Source of the DNA: Mesostigma viride
Lineage: Eukaryota > Streptophyta > Mesostigmatophyceae > Mesostigmatales > Mesostigmataceae
DNA length: 64,000 nt
Assembly: GCA_009746045.1 (NCBI GenBank)
Contig: RPFO01000213.1
Span: forward strand, 6,696,609-6,760,608
Reading direction: 5' to 3'
The notes beneath the pieces are model-generated. The model saw nothing but the letters and a program-made list of their open reading frames with translations, searched no databases and was not told the DNA's origin. Made by a program: the position numbers and the translations under genes. Shown one piece after another: positions 10,410 through 22,333 of this stretch; the first letter of the stretch is position 1; every line of letters starts with the position of its first letter.

Positions 10410-11171
10410 TGTCGCGTCCGTGATCTATCACGTCCGCAATTCAGATTTTAGCGTAATTCTGACGTCCGCAGCCTTGTGCGGGTTGCTATACCGCGGCCCG
10501 GTACTGACGCCGCGGACCTCAATTGTACTCACGCGCCAAGTCCGCTGAATTTGCTGACGGAACTTTTGGGCGGACCTGAATTTCACTGACATTCGTCACA
10601 AGGGCAGTTTGCCAAATGCTGGTACGCAGCAAGCCGGCGAGGCACTGAGCAGATGTGCAATTTCAGGATTTCAACGTGGGACACCAGACACAAATGCAAG
10701 GAAGCCCCAGGCGGTGCCTGGCATAGCCGATAGATTTGCCCTTGTATATTTGTGTTCGCTTGACAGATAAAGCTTGAAGTTTAGCTTGTCGGAAATTAGA
10801 CAATGTTATGATTGGCTGATGTCTAAAGTGGCGCTAGTGGCGCCAGCCGCCAGGCTTGAGCTTTGAGCAGTATAGAAGGATGAGCAACGAACCATGGTGG
10901 TCGTTGTTCGTCCGTTTCTCTCCCTCACAACTGGTTTGTTGTCTTCATGGGGTGAAATAGTTCGAGCAGCCCGGAGCAGCCCCCGTGAGTGGTTGCATGC
11001 AGTCAGTTGCCATGAGGATGGACTGACGGATATGACAATGTATTGGTTTTGTTAAGAATGTGTGTAAGACTGAGAACGAGACAAGGGACAGGGCCTTCGG
11101 GCACCCTGGTCGTCGTTGGCAAGAATGCCAGTAGGAACTAGGTCGGGAACACACGCACTGCCGCCACAAGG
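10410..11171 (+). mobile_element. TG...CA element Y1, left portion
   Basis: The first 762 bp of an 855-bp non-coding element that begins TGTCGCGT. It is nearly identical to 15807-16568. Y1 is completed by 15712-15804, which ends ACGCGACA. A 4.5-kb insert separates the two parts. On the outside, GGTG at 10406-10409 matches GGTG at 16662-16665, consistent with a 4-bp target duplication around the Y1-Y2 pair. Confidence 0.75.
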
Positions 11172-12044
11172 GGCCTGCAGTGGCGTCACCCAAGGGGCCT
11201 CACAGCTGCTCTTATAACTACAACATTACAACTCGACACTCTTTGTAATTCATCATGTATCTCATTGGAATTGAAATGTCTTTTGGTTGCTTTAATGATA
11301 AAGCATGGTCTCAAGAATCGGCTGGTTGGGCAGGATTGCCTGTCATGAAGGTGGCGGTGCCATAAAGGACCGCACCTTTCATTCTCATTTTAAACGGACG
11401 AACAACCCATGATGGGTTCAGTCCGGCCAGCCTGGATGTTCCTCCTGCTTCACCCAGGGAAGCACAAGGAAAAGGTTATTGCTTAGCCTTCAAAAGCATC
11501 TGAAGAGGTTAGGCTTTTCCCGGTAAAAAGCCATCGAAGGGGTTATTGCTAAGCCTTTAAAAGCATGCATGTTAAGGTTGTTGCTGATCCTGGAAAAGCA
11601 TCTTGGAGCAGCTGGATTTTTTTTTTTCTTTTTGCTGCTGCCTGGAATGACGCCCTCTTTGGGCTTCCTTCTTTAGCCCCTAAATGGTCTGAGATCCTGC
11701 CGATAAATCGGCTGGATCTTCACAATTTTGCAAACCAGATGCCATCCAACCTACCCATATCCAATGGCTGTCCTTGGGGGCCAAGCATGTCCATGAGTTG
11801 CCCTTCGGGTTGGTATATCACAACCTCACATATATTCATTGAGAATGATAGATTACGGAGGTGAGATAGGCATGCAACATAAGGAAAAACCCGATAACTG
11901 GGAGAATAACCCTGAAGAAATTAATAGTAATCTGACACAGACATCCAAGGATCACGCCAGCGGCACAAGGTACAACTAACTATACATCACAAAACTACAC
12001 GCAGCAACAGCGCTGCCGGCCCACCATGCAGGCCTGGAAGGGAT

Positions 12045-12394
12045 CTAGACCGCATGGGTCGCGACAAAGTCGGCCCGGGTGCGGCGGAATAACACATCAG
12101 CCACGGTGCGAGTGAGGGCGAGTGACAGACGCTGCCGCCAATACGAGGACCACGTGCGGGCCGACCACGGGGCGGTCTGACCCTCGAGGTCGAGGCGGTC
12201 TTCACGGCGCTGGCAGCACTCGTGGAAAAACTCCGCTGTCTTGGGGCCCATGGCCCCGAACTCCTCAAGGACAAAGGGGATGACCCGGTGGGGCCCCACA
12301 TTGCACTCACATATATGCAGGGTAGGCCATATATAACTGCCGTCAAAGTCAGGGGGGTCAAGACGCGCGTTTTCATTTTTGGTAGAATGTGCAT
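12045..12394 (-). pseudogene. Retroelement polyprotein C-terminal-like fragment
   Basis: The minus-strand frame reads RVIPFVLEEFGAMGPKTAEF, later WSSYWRQRLSLALTRTVADV. The pattern is E-[EDF]-x-G-x-[ML]-G-P followed by a W-R-Q-R-L-S-x-A-L helix. It resembles the tail found after the RT or endonuclease region in many algal retroelement proteins, but this is recognition from memory and not a domain hit. There is no start context and no flanking catalytic domain, so it is at best a fragment. Confidence 0.35.
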
Positions 12395-13349
12395 TTTGAA
12401 TTATGTTATAAGACCTAGGCACCTACCACTTCAGGGATGATAAACAATTAGTTGCTGAACATTTTGAGCCATTGGGGTCATCATTTGGGTGGGTATACCA
12501 GCAGTTACACCCAGTACAGCCCATAGGGGTACCATTGGTAAAAAGCAACCAAGGGGGTAGGGGTGGGCATACTACCTACTAATATGGCCACCAACCATGC
12601 CAAACAATACATTTCCCTTCCACAATGATGGGGAAACATAACTGCATCATCACACTGCCCTTACATGGCACCTATGTGCAGGTGCCACCTTGTCCATGCA
12701 CGTAGGTAACGTGGTACGGATACCCTACGCAAGGCATGCATTCTAGGAGGCAGCCACCAACAAACTAGTGATGTTGAGCCTATTTCAGCCTGCCCTAGCA
12801 AGGATAAACTAGGCCTAAGCTGCTATAGCTTGCCAGGTGATGGCCAGCACACCTGGTGGCACATGCTGTCAATGGGAAGCTTTTACTCACCAGTTACGTG
12901 CTTGATGATGCCACAGAGACCAGCCAACTGCCTCACACTCATGCAATATGTGTATGGGAAATGTATAACAAACATATATGGAGGTATTCAAACCCATACA
13001 GCCTCTAAAACTTATCACCATCACCCTGTGGCAGGTCAACTGACTGAGGGAAGCATCTAAGAAGGGTGTTTTAGAAAGGGGCCAGGCCAGGGTCAAGAAA
13101 GAGCATGAATAATGCAAAAAGAATGTGATACACAAGCTAGAACGTATATATAAACGTCAAACATCGATAGGAAAACGATTCTTAAGCTTTACCAGCCATG
13201 GATGGCGTTACCTTGGCCCAGGCGGTGGCCGCAAAATGGCGCATTTCGGCACACCAAAGTTGTACAGCATGGTCGCTGGATTCGGCGATGTCTGGCCACC
13301 CTTGCACGTTTACGACTACTATGTATCATAAAAAGTACAAAGAAACCAA

Positions 13350-13474
13350 TATTCTATTCCCACTATTACCAATCCACCAACATTTGATTAAAACAATAAG
13401 TGGGCAATTACAGAACCCATGAGTGAGCCTGCCACGCTGCACCCATTTCATGATTGATTGTAGTTCTCGTTACC
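13350..13474. repeat. Direct repeat R1, copy 1
   Basis: About 125 bp beginning ATTCTATTCCCACTATTACC and ending GTTCTCGTTACCC. Repeated at 13766-13890 in direct orientation. Confidence 0.85.
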
Positions 13475-13508
13475 CTAGAAACAAACACAAGAAGAGGGGG
13501 GGGGGGCG

Positions 13509-13766
13509 GGACAAGAAAAAAAGACCTAGAACATCGTGCAAATGGCACTTTAGGGCGGCGTAGCCCGGGCTCGCCTCATGAGCCGTCAGCAACAGTAACT
13601 TAATTGCTACTTAACTTAACGAACTAGAAATGGCCATACAAAACTGGCCAACTAATTCTAACTCATGGAACCGGTCCAGCCCAAGGCCCACCGTCCCGTA
13701 GTACCACTCACATAGCGGCGTTCATTCTCATCTGTTATAAAGAAACTACGTTCAGAGAACACCGAT
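13509..13766. repeat. Direct repeat R2, copy 1
   Basis: About 257 bp beginning GACAAGAAAAAAAGACCTAG and ending GAGAACACCGAT. Repeated nearly exactly at 14892-15148. R2 is immediately followed by the second R1 copy. Confidence 0.85.
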
Positions 13767-13890
13767 TCTATTCCCACTATTACCAATCCACCAACATTTG
13801 ATTAAAACAATAAGTGGGCAATTACAGAACCCATGAGTGAGCCTGCCACGCTGCACCCATTTCATGATTGATTGTAGTTCTCGTTACCCA
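13766..13890. repeat. Direct repeat R1, copy 2
   Basis: Second copy of the 125-bp repeat, abutting the end of R2 copy 1. The order R1-R2-R1-unique-R2 suggests nested insertion or template switching. Confidence 0.85.
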
Positions 13891-14891
13891 ACCCCCCTTT
13901 CCTGGTGCTTTATCTCCAAAGCTCCGCCAACCACTTTCGCTCAGTGGCTCCCGAGGCTGCCCTGCCGCAACGGTCACGACCATTACAATCGCCGGCGGCT
14001 GTAGCGAGCCTCATGCACGATAACCCTTTGCAGGGCCCCCCCCAGCCTTCCACCCTCGGCCAGTAAAAGAGGGTGTTGAATGTGCACGCAAAGACAAGGA
14101 AGAAGACGCCTCGTTTAACGATCACGGACCTCCCTCAAAGGCCAGTGCCGCCCTAACGTGACGACAACTTGTAGGACGTCACCCGATGCCACCATATCTC
14201 GATTACTGTCAACGTTGTCACCTGGGGGAGTAACTTTCCATATTTCAGGTTTTAGTTGATGAGCAGGCTCTCATCACACACCCCAGCGGCCGATAAAGCG
14301 CAAGCGCAACTGGGCCGGCCAAAATATTTGGTCCTGCCCGGCCCAGGTCCGTCTGTTAAACTGGCCCCTTAAGTCTCGGTCTGAATCGAAATATTGCATA
14401 ATTCCGGAATTCGTCCCCACCACATTCCCGAGACCTCACGCACCCATAAGAGCGGATGCTGGTAAATATTTTTCTACTTACGCGAGGGCCGACAGACCTG
14501 TCGTCCATCACAATGCCCACTAAAAGTAACCCGACCACCCTTCCTTCGGCAGTCAGCAGTCAGGAACTGCAACCCTGCTGCGACACTCCGCAGCAAAGCG
14601 GTAGGCACTGCAGCGTGGCACGGAAATCTTACTCATGGCTTCAGAGTTCCGTACAGGTGCCACGCGCAGGCAAACGCGAAGTATTTTATAGTCTCTCGTC
14701 GGCCAAGAACCCAGCTGCGGGGAGAAAACCGACGAGGGTAATTTCAATTTCTTTTTCACAGTCACGTGACTGTTCAAGCTATGTCAGTCACGCGCCATCT
14801 CTAATCGGCCACCGCCAGCCAAAAGGCTGACGCGATTAGGGCAGCATTAAATTTCTTGTAATCCGCCATACCCATACCCCATACATCCGAT

Positions 14892-15148
14892 GACAAGAAA
14901 AAAAGACCTAGAACATCGTGCAAATGGCACTTTAGGGCGGCGTAGCCCGGGCTCGCCTCATGAGCCGTCAGCAACAGTAACTTAATTGCTACTTAACTTA
15001 ACGAACTAGAAATGGCCATACAAAACTGGCCAACTAATTCTAACTCATGGAACCGGTCCAGCCCAAGGCCCACCGTCCCGTAGTACCACTCACATAGCGG
15101 CGTTCATTCTCATCTGTTATAAAGAAACTACGTTCAGAGAACACCGAT
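14892..15148. repeat. Direct repeat R2, copy 2
   Basis: Second copy of the 257-bp repeat. About 1 kb of unique DNA separates it from the preceding R1 copy. R2 could be a short terminal repeat of a small non-autonomous element spanning 13509-15148, but no TG...CA ends are evident. Confidence 0.8.
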
Positions 15149-15711
15149 ATCCTTTAAAATACGCCGGAAAGGTATTGCTGTCAACGTTTCTATCGTCCGG
15201 CCTGATCGCAGTTTTTTCCAGCAAGAACGCTGCCGACACCTATCAAATGGCATTCCCGCGAACCAAAAATTGGCCTGTATGATCTTTAGGACGTATAAAA
15301 TCAATATCCTAAGTTTGGCCAGAAAATTCGAACGCAAACGTAAATGCCATGCGTGGGCGCAAGCCGCCATGGCCAGGTTGTCGTTTTCCGGAATGCACGT
15401 TGTACGTGAAAAAGTACCCTGACCCCTTGTACTTTGACCGGCCAGAACACCTCTGTAACTTTGTCAGAAGTATGCAAACCCATATACCATGCTTTAGAGT
15501 ATTTTATAAACTTTCGATCTTCTCAGCTAAACTTTTCCTAATTCTCAATAGTTTTCGCGGCATTTGGTCGCCCGAGAAGGGGCCGATGCATCGGCTGGAA
15601 CTCGATTTTTGGCGGAAAATCGGCCGCAAGACCATTTAGGGGTTAGTGTGAGATGCCTTTCTTTCACTTTTTGCTCTCACGTTGTTGTGAGCTAAATAGT
15701 GGGGGGGGAGG

Positions 15712-15804
15712 TGGCATATCTCACACATGATTACTGCTGATAGTGGATGCATTCCAAGTAGCGGTAATGACCAGTCCAGGATGATATGGCACGCAAACGC
15801 GACA
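15712..15804 (+). mobile_element. TG...CA element Y1, right end
   Basis: A 93-bp segment, starting TGGCATATCTCACACATG and ending AACGCGACA, identical to the right end of Y2 (16569-16661). Only two bases (GC, 15805-15806) separate it from the first base of Y2. Confidence 0.75.
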
Positions 15805-15806
15805 GC

Positions 15807-16661
15807 TGTCGCGTCCGTGATCTATCACGTCCGCAATTCAGATTTTAGCGTAATTCTGACGTCCGCAGCCTTGTGCGGGTTGCTATACCGCGGCCCGGTA
15901 CTGACGCCGCGGACCTCAATTGTACTCACGTGCCAAGTCCGCTGAATTTGCTGACGGAACTTTTGGGCGGACCTGAATTTCACTGACATTCGTCACAAGG
16001 GCAGTTTGCCGAATGCTGGTACGCAGCAAGCCGGCGAGGCACTGAGCAGATGTGCAATTTCAGGATTTCAACGTGGGACACCAGACACAAATGCAAGGAA
16101 GCCCCAGGCGGTGCCTGGCATAGCCGATAGATTTGCCCTTGTATATTTGTGTTCGCTTGACAGATAAAGCTTGAAGTTTAGCTTGTCGGACATTAGACAA
16201 TGTTATGATTGGCTGATGTCTAAAGTGGCGCTAGTGGCGCCAGCCGCCAGGCTTGAGCTTTGAGCAGTATAGAAGGATGAGCAACGAACCATGGTGGTCG
16301 TTGTTCGTCCGTTTCTCTCCCTCACAACTGGTTTGTTGTCTTCATGGGGTGAAATAGTTCGAGCAGCCCGGAGCAGCCCCCGTGAGTGGTTGCATGCAGT
16401 CAGTTGCCATGAGGATGGACTGACGGATATGACAATGTATTGGTTTTGTTAAGAATGTGTGTAAGACTGAGAACGAGACAAGGGACAGGGCCTTCGGGCA
16501 CCCTGGTCGTCGTTGGCAAGAATGCCAGTAGGAACTAGGTCGGGAACACACGCACTGCCGCCACAAGGTGGCATATCTCACACATGATTACTGCTGATAG
16601 TGGATGCATTCCAAGTAGCGGTAATGACCAGTCCAGGATGATATGGCACGCAAACGCGACA
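15807..16661 (+). mobile_element. TG...CA element Y2, intact 855 bp
   Basis: A complete copy bounded by the 8-bp perfect inverted repeat TGTCGCGT/ACGCGACA. It has no coding capacity. A solo LTR (TG...CA ends, 4-bp duplication) or a short non-autonomous DNA transposon both fit. A TATAGAAGG motif near 16268 could be a promoter element if this is an LTR. Confidence 0.7.
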
Positions 16662-16665
16662 GGTG

Positions 16666-19160
16666 GAATCTGATCATCGTCTCGTGCTCGCTCGCATCAG
16701 ATTGCGGTTTCCTGGGGTGAAACCGTCGCGACAGCTGGCGCCTCAGCCAGATCTGAAGGTGCTCCGGATTGTGCTGAAGGATGCCGACAAGATGTCAGCA
16801 GCAGAGCAGGCCGCTATGTCGCACAGGGATGATTTCCTGGCCGTATTCGACGCCCGGGGCAGCCGACAGCAGTTACACGCCATTCCGCCGCCGGGGGATA
16901 TTTCAGTGATCCTCCGTGGTGTCGCCGCCAAGTATCGCCTGGCTGCCCGCACCCTCCCCACCTTGCCTCCGCGCCGGCAGCTTGTTGTCCACCGTCACGC
17001 ACCGACAGTGGTCGGCTGGTCGCCGCCAGGCAGATGCTCCGCCGCAACAGAGATCCGATCGCCAAACCTGGGCTGCAAGCAGCTCTGAGGGCCGCCTACG
17101 AGCAGGCTGAGAAGGCAGATGCTCAGCAGATGGTCAAGGACCTGCGCAGCTGCCATGGCAGAAGCACGACGGCAAGGGGGCCTGGTTCTGGTACAAGCGC
17201 CTCGGGCACCCGGACGGCCTCGGCCGGCCCCACCGCCACGACGTCCCCGGCGCCCCAGCCAAGCGGCTTCGTACCTGGGCCACGGCCACGGCCGAGGTCG
17301 TGGGGACAGCTGCGCCGCCCCCACCCCTGCTCCCAGCCGCCGCCGCCTGCCCGGCCGCCCTGGCCGGCCCCGCTGGGCCCCCGGCCCCGCCTAGTAGGTC
17401 AGCGGCGGACTACCTAGTCCCCCCGCTGGTCGGCCCACTTGGCGACCCGTCTGACATGCCTCCTTTCACCTCTCGCGAGGTCACGGAGGCGGTCCAGCGC
17501 CTGCGTTATGACGCAGCCACCGGCTCTGACGAGATTCCGGCCGCAGTTGTAAAACTTGCAGCCGAATTCGAGGACACAGGTGTTATGCTGCTCTTCCGGG
17601 ACATCTGCAACCGCCTTCTGCTGTCGTCGCAACCACCTCCAGCGGCCTGGCAACACAGTTTTTGCACGATGCTGTACAAGAACAAGGGGTCGCCTGCCGA
17701 CCCCGGCAACTACACGGAGGGGTGTGCATTCAAAGTGCCCCCCTCAAGCTTCTTATGCGGCTCATCCTGAACCGCCTGCGCACGGCCCTGGACGGTCTGA
17801 CACCTCAGCGAGACTCAGCACGGCTTCCGTTCAGGTCGCAACACAGTACAGGCGCTCACTTCGCTACTCGCCGACTGGTGGAGGAACTGCAACGCCTTCA
17901 GCCTGGTGAGTCCCCTTTGCACCTTGTGCTGGTGGACTTCATCAAAGCCTTCGATTCTGTTTTCTGGCCTGCGCTTTGGGACATCCTCGAGTTGTTCCGG
18001 ATCCCCCGCCCCCTGATTGCTGTCATCCGCAACCTGTATGAAGGGTCCACCACTTCGGTGCGCACTTCTTACGGGACCACGCCCCCATGCCCTTTACAGA
18101 AGGGTGTGTGGCAGGGCTGCGTGCTGTCGCCCTACCTGTTCATTATTGTTGTCGAATACGTAATGATTCAGGCGCGCAAGCGATTTGCCCGCATCGTGGG
18201 CAGGGAACCAGGAGTGCAGGTTGCTAACAAATTTTGGCATGGCGGTGCGGACACTGAGACTCGGCTGGCAGACATCATCTACGCAGACGACACCACCCTC
18301 TTCGAGGACACTGAGCACGTGCAGACATGGCTTGACTGCCTGGCTCTCGAGCCGGCCCGTGCAGTGGGGCTTGAGGTCAGCAAGAGGACAGAGGCCCTGG
18401 CGGTTGGGCTCACTAACTCACCGCCGCCCCTCTATCTCCTAGACGGCTCTCGAGTCCTGTATCAGGACCGCTGCTGGGCAGCCTGCTCCCCAGCTGCGAG
18501 GTTGATGTGGACCATCGCATCTCCCTCGCCTGGCACGCTTTACGCCAGTACCGGGCCCTGTTGCGCAAGCCCCTGGGCAAGATCGAGAAACAGGACCTGT
18601 TCAAGGTCCTCGTCCTTCCTGTTCTCACGTATGGGGCCGAGACGTGGACCCTCACCGCCGACCTGGCCCGCAAGCTGGACGGCGCGGTCACCAGCATGCT
18701 GCGTTCCATTTTCAGAGTAGGATATGCTGCTCATGTCCGCAATGAGGACCTGTACCAGGGCATGCCCTATATCACCAGCACCATTAAGCAGCGACGCCTG
18801 CAGCTAGTAGGGCACCTAGCTCGCACCAACCAGGTAGACACCTCACGTGGCCCCCCCGCAGGACTGCGACCAGCCCAGCCTGGCCGGCACCTCCTGACGT
18901 GGGCCGGGGGCCCAGTGATGTTAGATGCCGCAAGGCCCGCACCTTCAAAGAACAGCTAGTAGAGGACATGGGGGGCCTAGGCCTCTCTGTGATTTGGAAG
19001 AAGATGATGGACAAGGGCCAAGTGGGCCCAGGTCATAGAGGACAACGAGCCCCCCCCATGCAGTGGGGAAGCGCCCGCGTGTGCAATCCCGTGGGAGGCA
19101 CGCCAGATAGCTCCCCTAGGGCAGCGTGCGGCTGCCTAGCTAGATGTTGTAATGCTGTTA
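16666..19160 (+). pseudogene. LINE-A endonuclease end and reverse transcriptase, frameshifted
   Basis: Resumes the interrupted endonuclease (SDHRLVLARIRLRF). Next come a Pro-rich connector (about 17250-17400), the RT N-terminus (PPFTSREVTEAVQRLRYDAA, MLYKNKGSPADPGNY), motif A (VLVDFIKAFDSVFWPALWD), motif B (GVWQGCVLSPYLFIIV), motif C (IIYADDTTLF), and the C-terminal region with LTYGAETWTL and VGHLARTNQVDTS. Several frameshifts (near 17040, 17720, 18475 and 18870) break the frame, so this copy is dead. It would otherwise support target-primed reverse transcription of its own RNA. Confidence 0.85.
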
Positions 19161-19288
19161 GATAGATGTAGTATGTAGCCGATGTAGATAGATTAGACCG
19201 ATAGGACTGTTTGCACCCACCCATCCATCCATCGGGGTTAATGCTCCGTGACTCCCCAACGGGAGCACGAGTCTAATTAATTAATTAA

Positions 19289-20683
19289 TCACCAAATGTC
19301 CACGGGTGGCGGCCCTGCCGCGCGCGGCCGGGGGCACGCCAGGTTAGGACATATCGCCCAGGCTGGGCGGGCTTGGTGCCAGCTAGTCTATCTGAGGTAT
19401 CTACCTGATCTGTGCGGGCCAGGTGCCCGGCTAGGCCCAGGCGCCTGTGCCTAATAATGTGGGAAACATAGGGCAAATCAGCGTACAGATCCTCATTACT
19501 AATGTGCAAACCAAAGGGGATGTTAAGGGCCTTGCGCAGCATCTTGGTGACGGCGCCGTCGAGTCGTTGCTCCAGCTCCTGCGTCAGTGCCCACGTCTCG
19601 GCGCCGTAGGTCAGGATCGTCAGAATGACGACCTTGAAGAGGTCACGCTTGACGATCCGCGGGGTAGGGCGGGGTTGCATGCTCCACCAGCGGCGGTGGT
19701 CGATCATGGAGCTAGGTGCGCCCACGCCATGCCGGTCCGTGTCGTCATGTCGTCCTCGCAGTCGGGAAGCCAACTGCCGAGCAGCTTGAAGCGGCCTGAA
19801 GGAGGGTAGTTGACCTCGGCATGCATCGTCTAAGAGGCGGAACTCGTGTGCCGGGGTGGGGGCCCTGCCATGCCGAGGGCCAGGGCCTCCGTTTTGGGGC
19901 TGATTTCTAGACTAACCGCCCGAGCCTCGAGCGCCAGGCAGTCCAGCCAAAATTGGGCAGACTCCGGCTTCTCGATGAGTGTGATGTCGTCGGCATAAAT
20001 TAGGTCAGCTAGTAAATTCTGCTTGTTAGTCGGCCCCGCTTCCCCAAGCTCGTTCGTGATCCGGCTAGGCCAGGGGCACGGCCTGCAATGCTAGCAAAGC
20101 GAGCACGTGCCAGCTGGCACATAACATAATCCACTACAATAATAAACAGGTACGGCGACAGGACGCAACCCTGCCAGACGCCGGTCTGCAGTGGGCAGGG
20201 CGGGGTAATGCCGTGTTGAGTGCGCACCGAAGTGGTCGACCCCTCATACAGCGTGCGGATGACGGTAATCAGGGGAGTGGGGACGCGAGCGCGAGCAAGT
20301 ACAGCCCATAGAGCGTCCCAGAGGACAGAATCAAAAGCCTTGATGAAGTCGACGAAGATCAGGATGGCGGGAAACTCACCAGGTTGCAGGAGAGCGATTT
20401 CCTCGAAGAGGCGACGCGCGACGAAGATGGCCATGACGGTGTTGCGCCCAGGACGGAAGCCCATTTGACTTTCCCCAAGGTGACAGTCGAGAGCAGAACG
20501 AAGGCGGTTGAGGATCATGCGCATGAACAACTTGAGTGCGGCACTCTGGATGCACACTCCTCTGTAGTAGTTGGCGGGGTCGTCAGGGGAACCTTTGTTT
20601 TTGTACAGCATAATACGGTAGCTGTGCTGCCACTCAGGAATCGGCGGCGCGACGGCAAGCAGGATCCGGTTGCCGGACGTCAA
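19289..20683 (-). pseudogene. LINE-B reverse transcriptase, degenerate
   Basis: RT motifs seen in order on the minus strand: MLYKNKGSPDDPANYYRGVC, QMGFRPGRNTVMAIFVARRL, LIFVDFIKAFDSVLWDALW, GVWQGCVLSPYLFIIVVDYV, then after a frameshift LIYADDITL near 19985-20005. The tail LTYGAETWAL ... LGLAGHLARTDQVDTS runs to the point where LINE-A entered. Frameshifts near 20040 and 19790 inactivate it. Confidence 0.85.
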
Positions 20684-20912
20684 GCAGGAACCCCGTGAGC
20701 GCCGTCAGCTTAATCACCGGGGCTGGGAGCTGGTCAGGTCCAACGGGCAACGGCGGCATAGAAGCGGAGTTGCTTGGCGGCGGTGCTCAGCTCGAGCTCG
20801 GTGAACGGCGGGAGCTGGTTGGCCGGGTCGGCCAGGGGTTCCGTCAGGGCTGGGTACGTGTAGTCCTGCTCAGCGGCGGGCGGCGTGGGCGGCGCAGGGA
20901 CATCCGCAGGCG

Positions 20913-22333
20913 CTACTGCCAGGCGTGCAGCCGCCAGAGGGCCAAGCGGCGGAGGCGGCGGGGGGGCGCCGAGCAGCCGGGACCGGGAGGAATACCACTG
21001 GTCGAGCTGCTGCTGCGGTGAGCCAGAGAGCGTCCGCGGCGCCGGCTGCGCGCCGCCGGCGGGCCGTTGGGCGTGACGCAGGCGGGTCCAGGCGTACTTG
21101 CCGTGCTGGTCCTTGAGGTGGGCGAAGTACTCGCGAACATGAAGGTCCTCCTGCTCCTTGGTCGCCTGCCGGATGGCCGAGTGGTAATCGGCTTTGAGGC
21201 GGGCGTAGCGGGCGGGGTCGCTGTTGTCGCGCAGGGCTTGCCGGGCCTGGATGACGGCGGGGAGCCGGTGCAGGCTGGTGAAGCGGGGCGGGCGGCGGGG
21301 GGGCAGCAGGGCCCCGGCCGCGGGCAGCTTGTCAGCGAGGTGCCGAAGGGCCGATGCCGGGCCGGCAGCGAACAGCTGGGCGTGGCTGGCCGGGATGTCC
21401 AGCGCGTCGACGAACGCCTCTGCGCGCGCTTGTGGGCGCGTTTTTCAGGGAAGTCCTCCAGAGCGTCGTCAGATTTCTCAAGCAACTGAAGTGTGCGCAA
21501 ATCAGGTGGTGCCACGTGCTTACGAAAGGGCGAGGGGAATCGCAGGCGGATGCGGGCGGTGACGATGCGATGATCGGAGCGCACCAGGGGGATCACATGC
21601 GAGCGAGCAGCTAGTACAGATCCTTGATGACGCTTGCGCATTACAACATAGTCAATGCAGCGTTCAGTGCCAGTTGGCGAGGTGTGTGTGACCAAAGCAT
21701 CTGGACTATGTGGAAAGCGGGTGTTGGCAGTGACCAAATCGCATGTCGTAAGCAAATCAGCAAAAAGTTCAGTGTTGGCATTGGAGACCGTACCGTTGGG
21801 GGCGTGCTGACATCCGCCAGTACCCGGTGGTAGCGTGGCGTTGGCGTCCAGCAGCAGAGCGAGGTAGTTGCGACCAGGGATGCCGTTGGCCAGGTTCTCC
21901 AGCGCTGCAAAGAAGTCCTTGCGGTCTTGTTCTGGGTGGCCGGAGTGGGGACGTGCGTAACCAACGCCCACCGTCAGGGCATAGGTGGAGTGGCCCTCCA
22001 TCGAATGAAAAGTGGCCACAAGAAGCCGAGCGTTGACCAGCTGGGGTTCGCCCATGTGGCGTACGGCGAGCGGGGAGCAGAGGAGACCGACGCCCCCGTT
22101 CCCGGTGCCGTCGCCGCCTCTTCCGTACTAGAACCGCCAGCCGTCGATGTCGTCAGCAGCAAGGGCAGTTGATCCGCGGGCCGATGCAGTGCGCCTGTGT
22201 TCTTGGATTCCCAGGATGGCGATATTATTGTCGATGCAGAAACCAATAAGATTGGAGACTCGATGGCACTGACAGTCGTCACTGTGCAGGCAGTGACAGC
22301 GGTCAGCGTCGGGCTGGAGCGTGCGGGCGTTGA
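20913..22333 (-). pseudogene. LINE-B APE-type endonuclease domain, degenerate
   Basis: The start reads FNARTL and, after about 35 residues, ILGIQEHR with the conserved catalytic-Glu context. Then follow YALTVGVGYAR, LALLLDANATLPPGTGG, CIDYVVMRK and the catalytic RSDHRIVTARIRLRF. At least one frameshift lies between about 22055 and 22128 and another beyond 21470, where the frame turns into Ser/Pro/Arg-rich noise. The domain cleaves target DNA in active relatives. Confidence 0.8.

Larger units (their letters stand above)
11172..15711. mobile_element. 4.5-kb insert inside Y1, unclassified
   Basis: Absent from the intact copy Y2. Both junctions carry AGG (11169-11171 and 15709-15711), so this is either an insertion with a 3-bp duplication or, conversely, the segment lost from Y2. 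No terminal inverted repeats and no RT, integrase or transposase are seen. It contains the repeats listed at 13350-15148 and a retroelement-like fragment at 12045-12394. Confidence 0.5.
9977..19287 (+). mobile_element. LINE-A, inserted into LINE-B and itself interrupted
   Basis: A 5'-truncated non-LTR retrotransposon. Near-identical 12-mers, ATCACGAAATGT (9965-9976) and ATCACCAAATGT (19288-19299), flank it. They reconstitute the LINE-B sequence when joined, so they are its target-site duplication. Without the 6.25-kb nested block (10410-16661) it measures about 3.05 kb. It begins inside the endonuclease domain and ends in a 3'UTR with (TTAA)n at 19274-19287. The same family occurs inverted at 60251-61256. 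Confidence 0.85.
19288..22333 (-). mobile_element. LINE-B, main body
   Basis: The main part of the minus-strand LINE whose 3' end lies at 9657-9976. The 5' edge coincides with AGGCACACAT (22334-22343), which matches the 3' flank at 9647-9656 and indicates a 10-bp target duplication and a 5' truncation at the start of the endonuclease. Combined length is about 3.4 kb. It is the oldest insertion of this nest, because LINE-A interrupts it. Confidence 0.85.

Noticed and set aside
15670-15700. Helitron 3' end (CTCAC...GTGAG hairpin followed by CTAA)
   Set aside because: The base after CTAA is A, not T, and no TC start or Rep/helicase is present.
10410-16661. A standard LTR retrotransposon with Y1 and Y2 as its two LTRs
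   Set aside because: Only 2 bp separates the end of Y1 from Y2. The 4.5-kb segment lies inside Y1, not between the LTRs, and encodes no gag, protease, RT or integrase.
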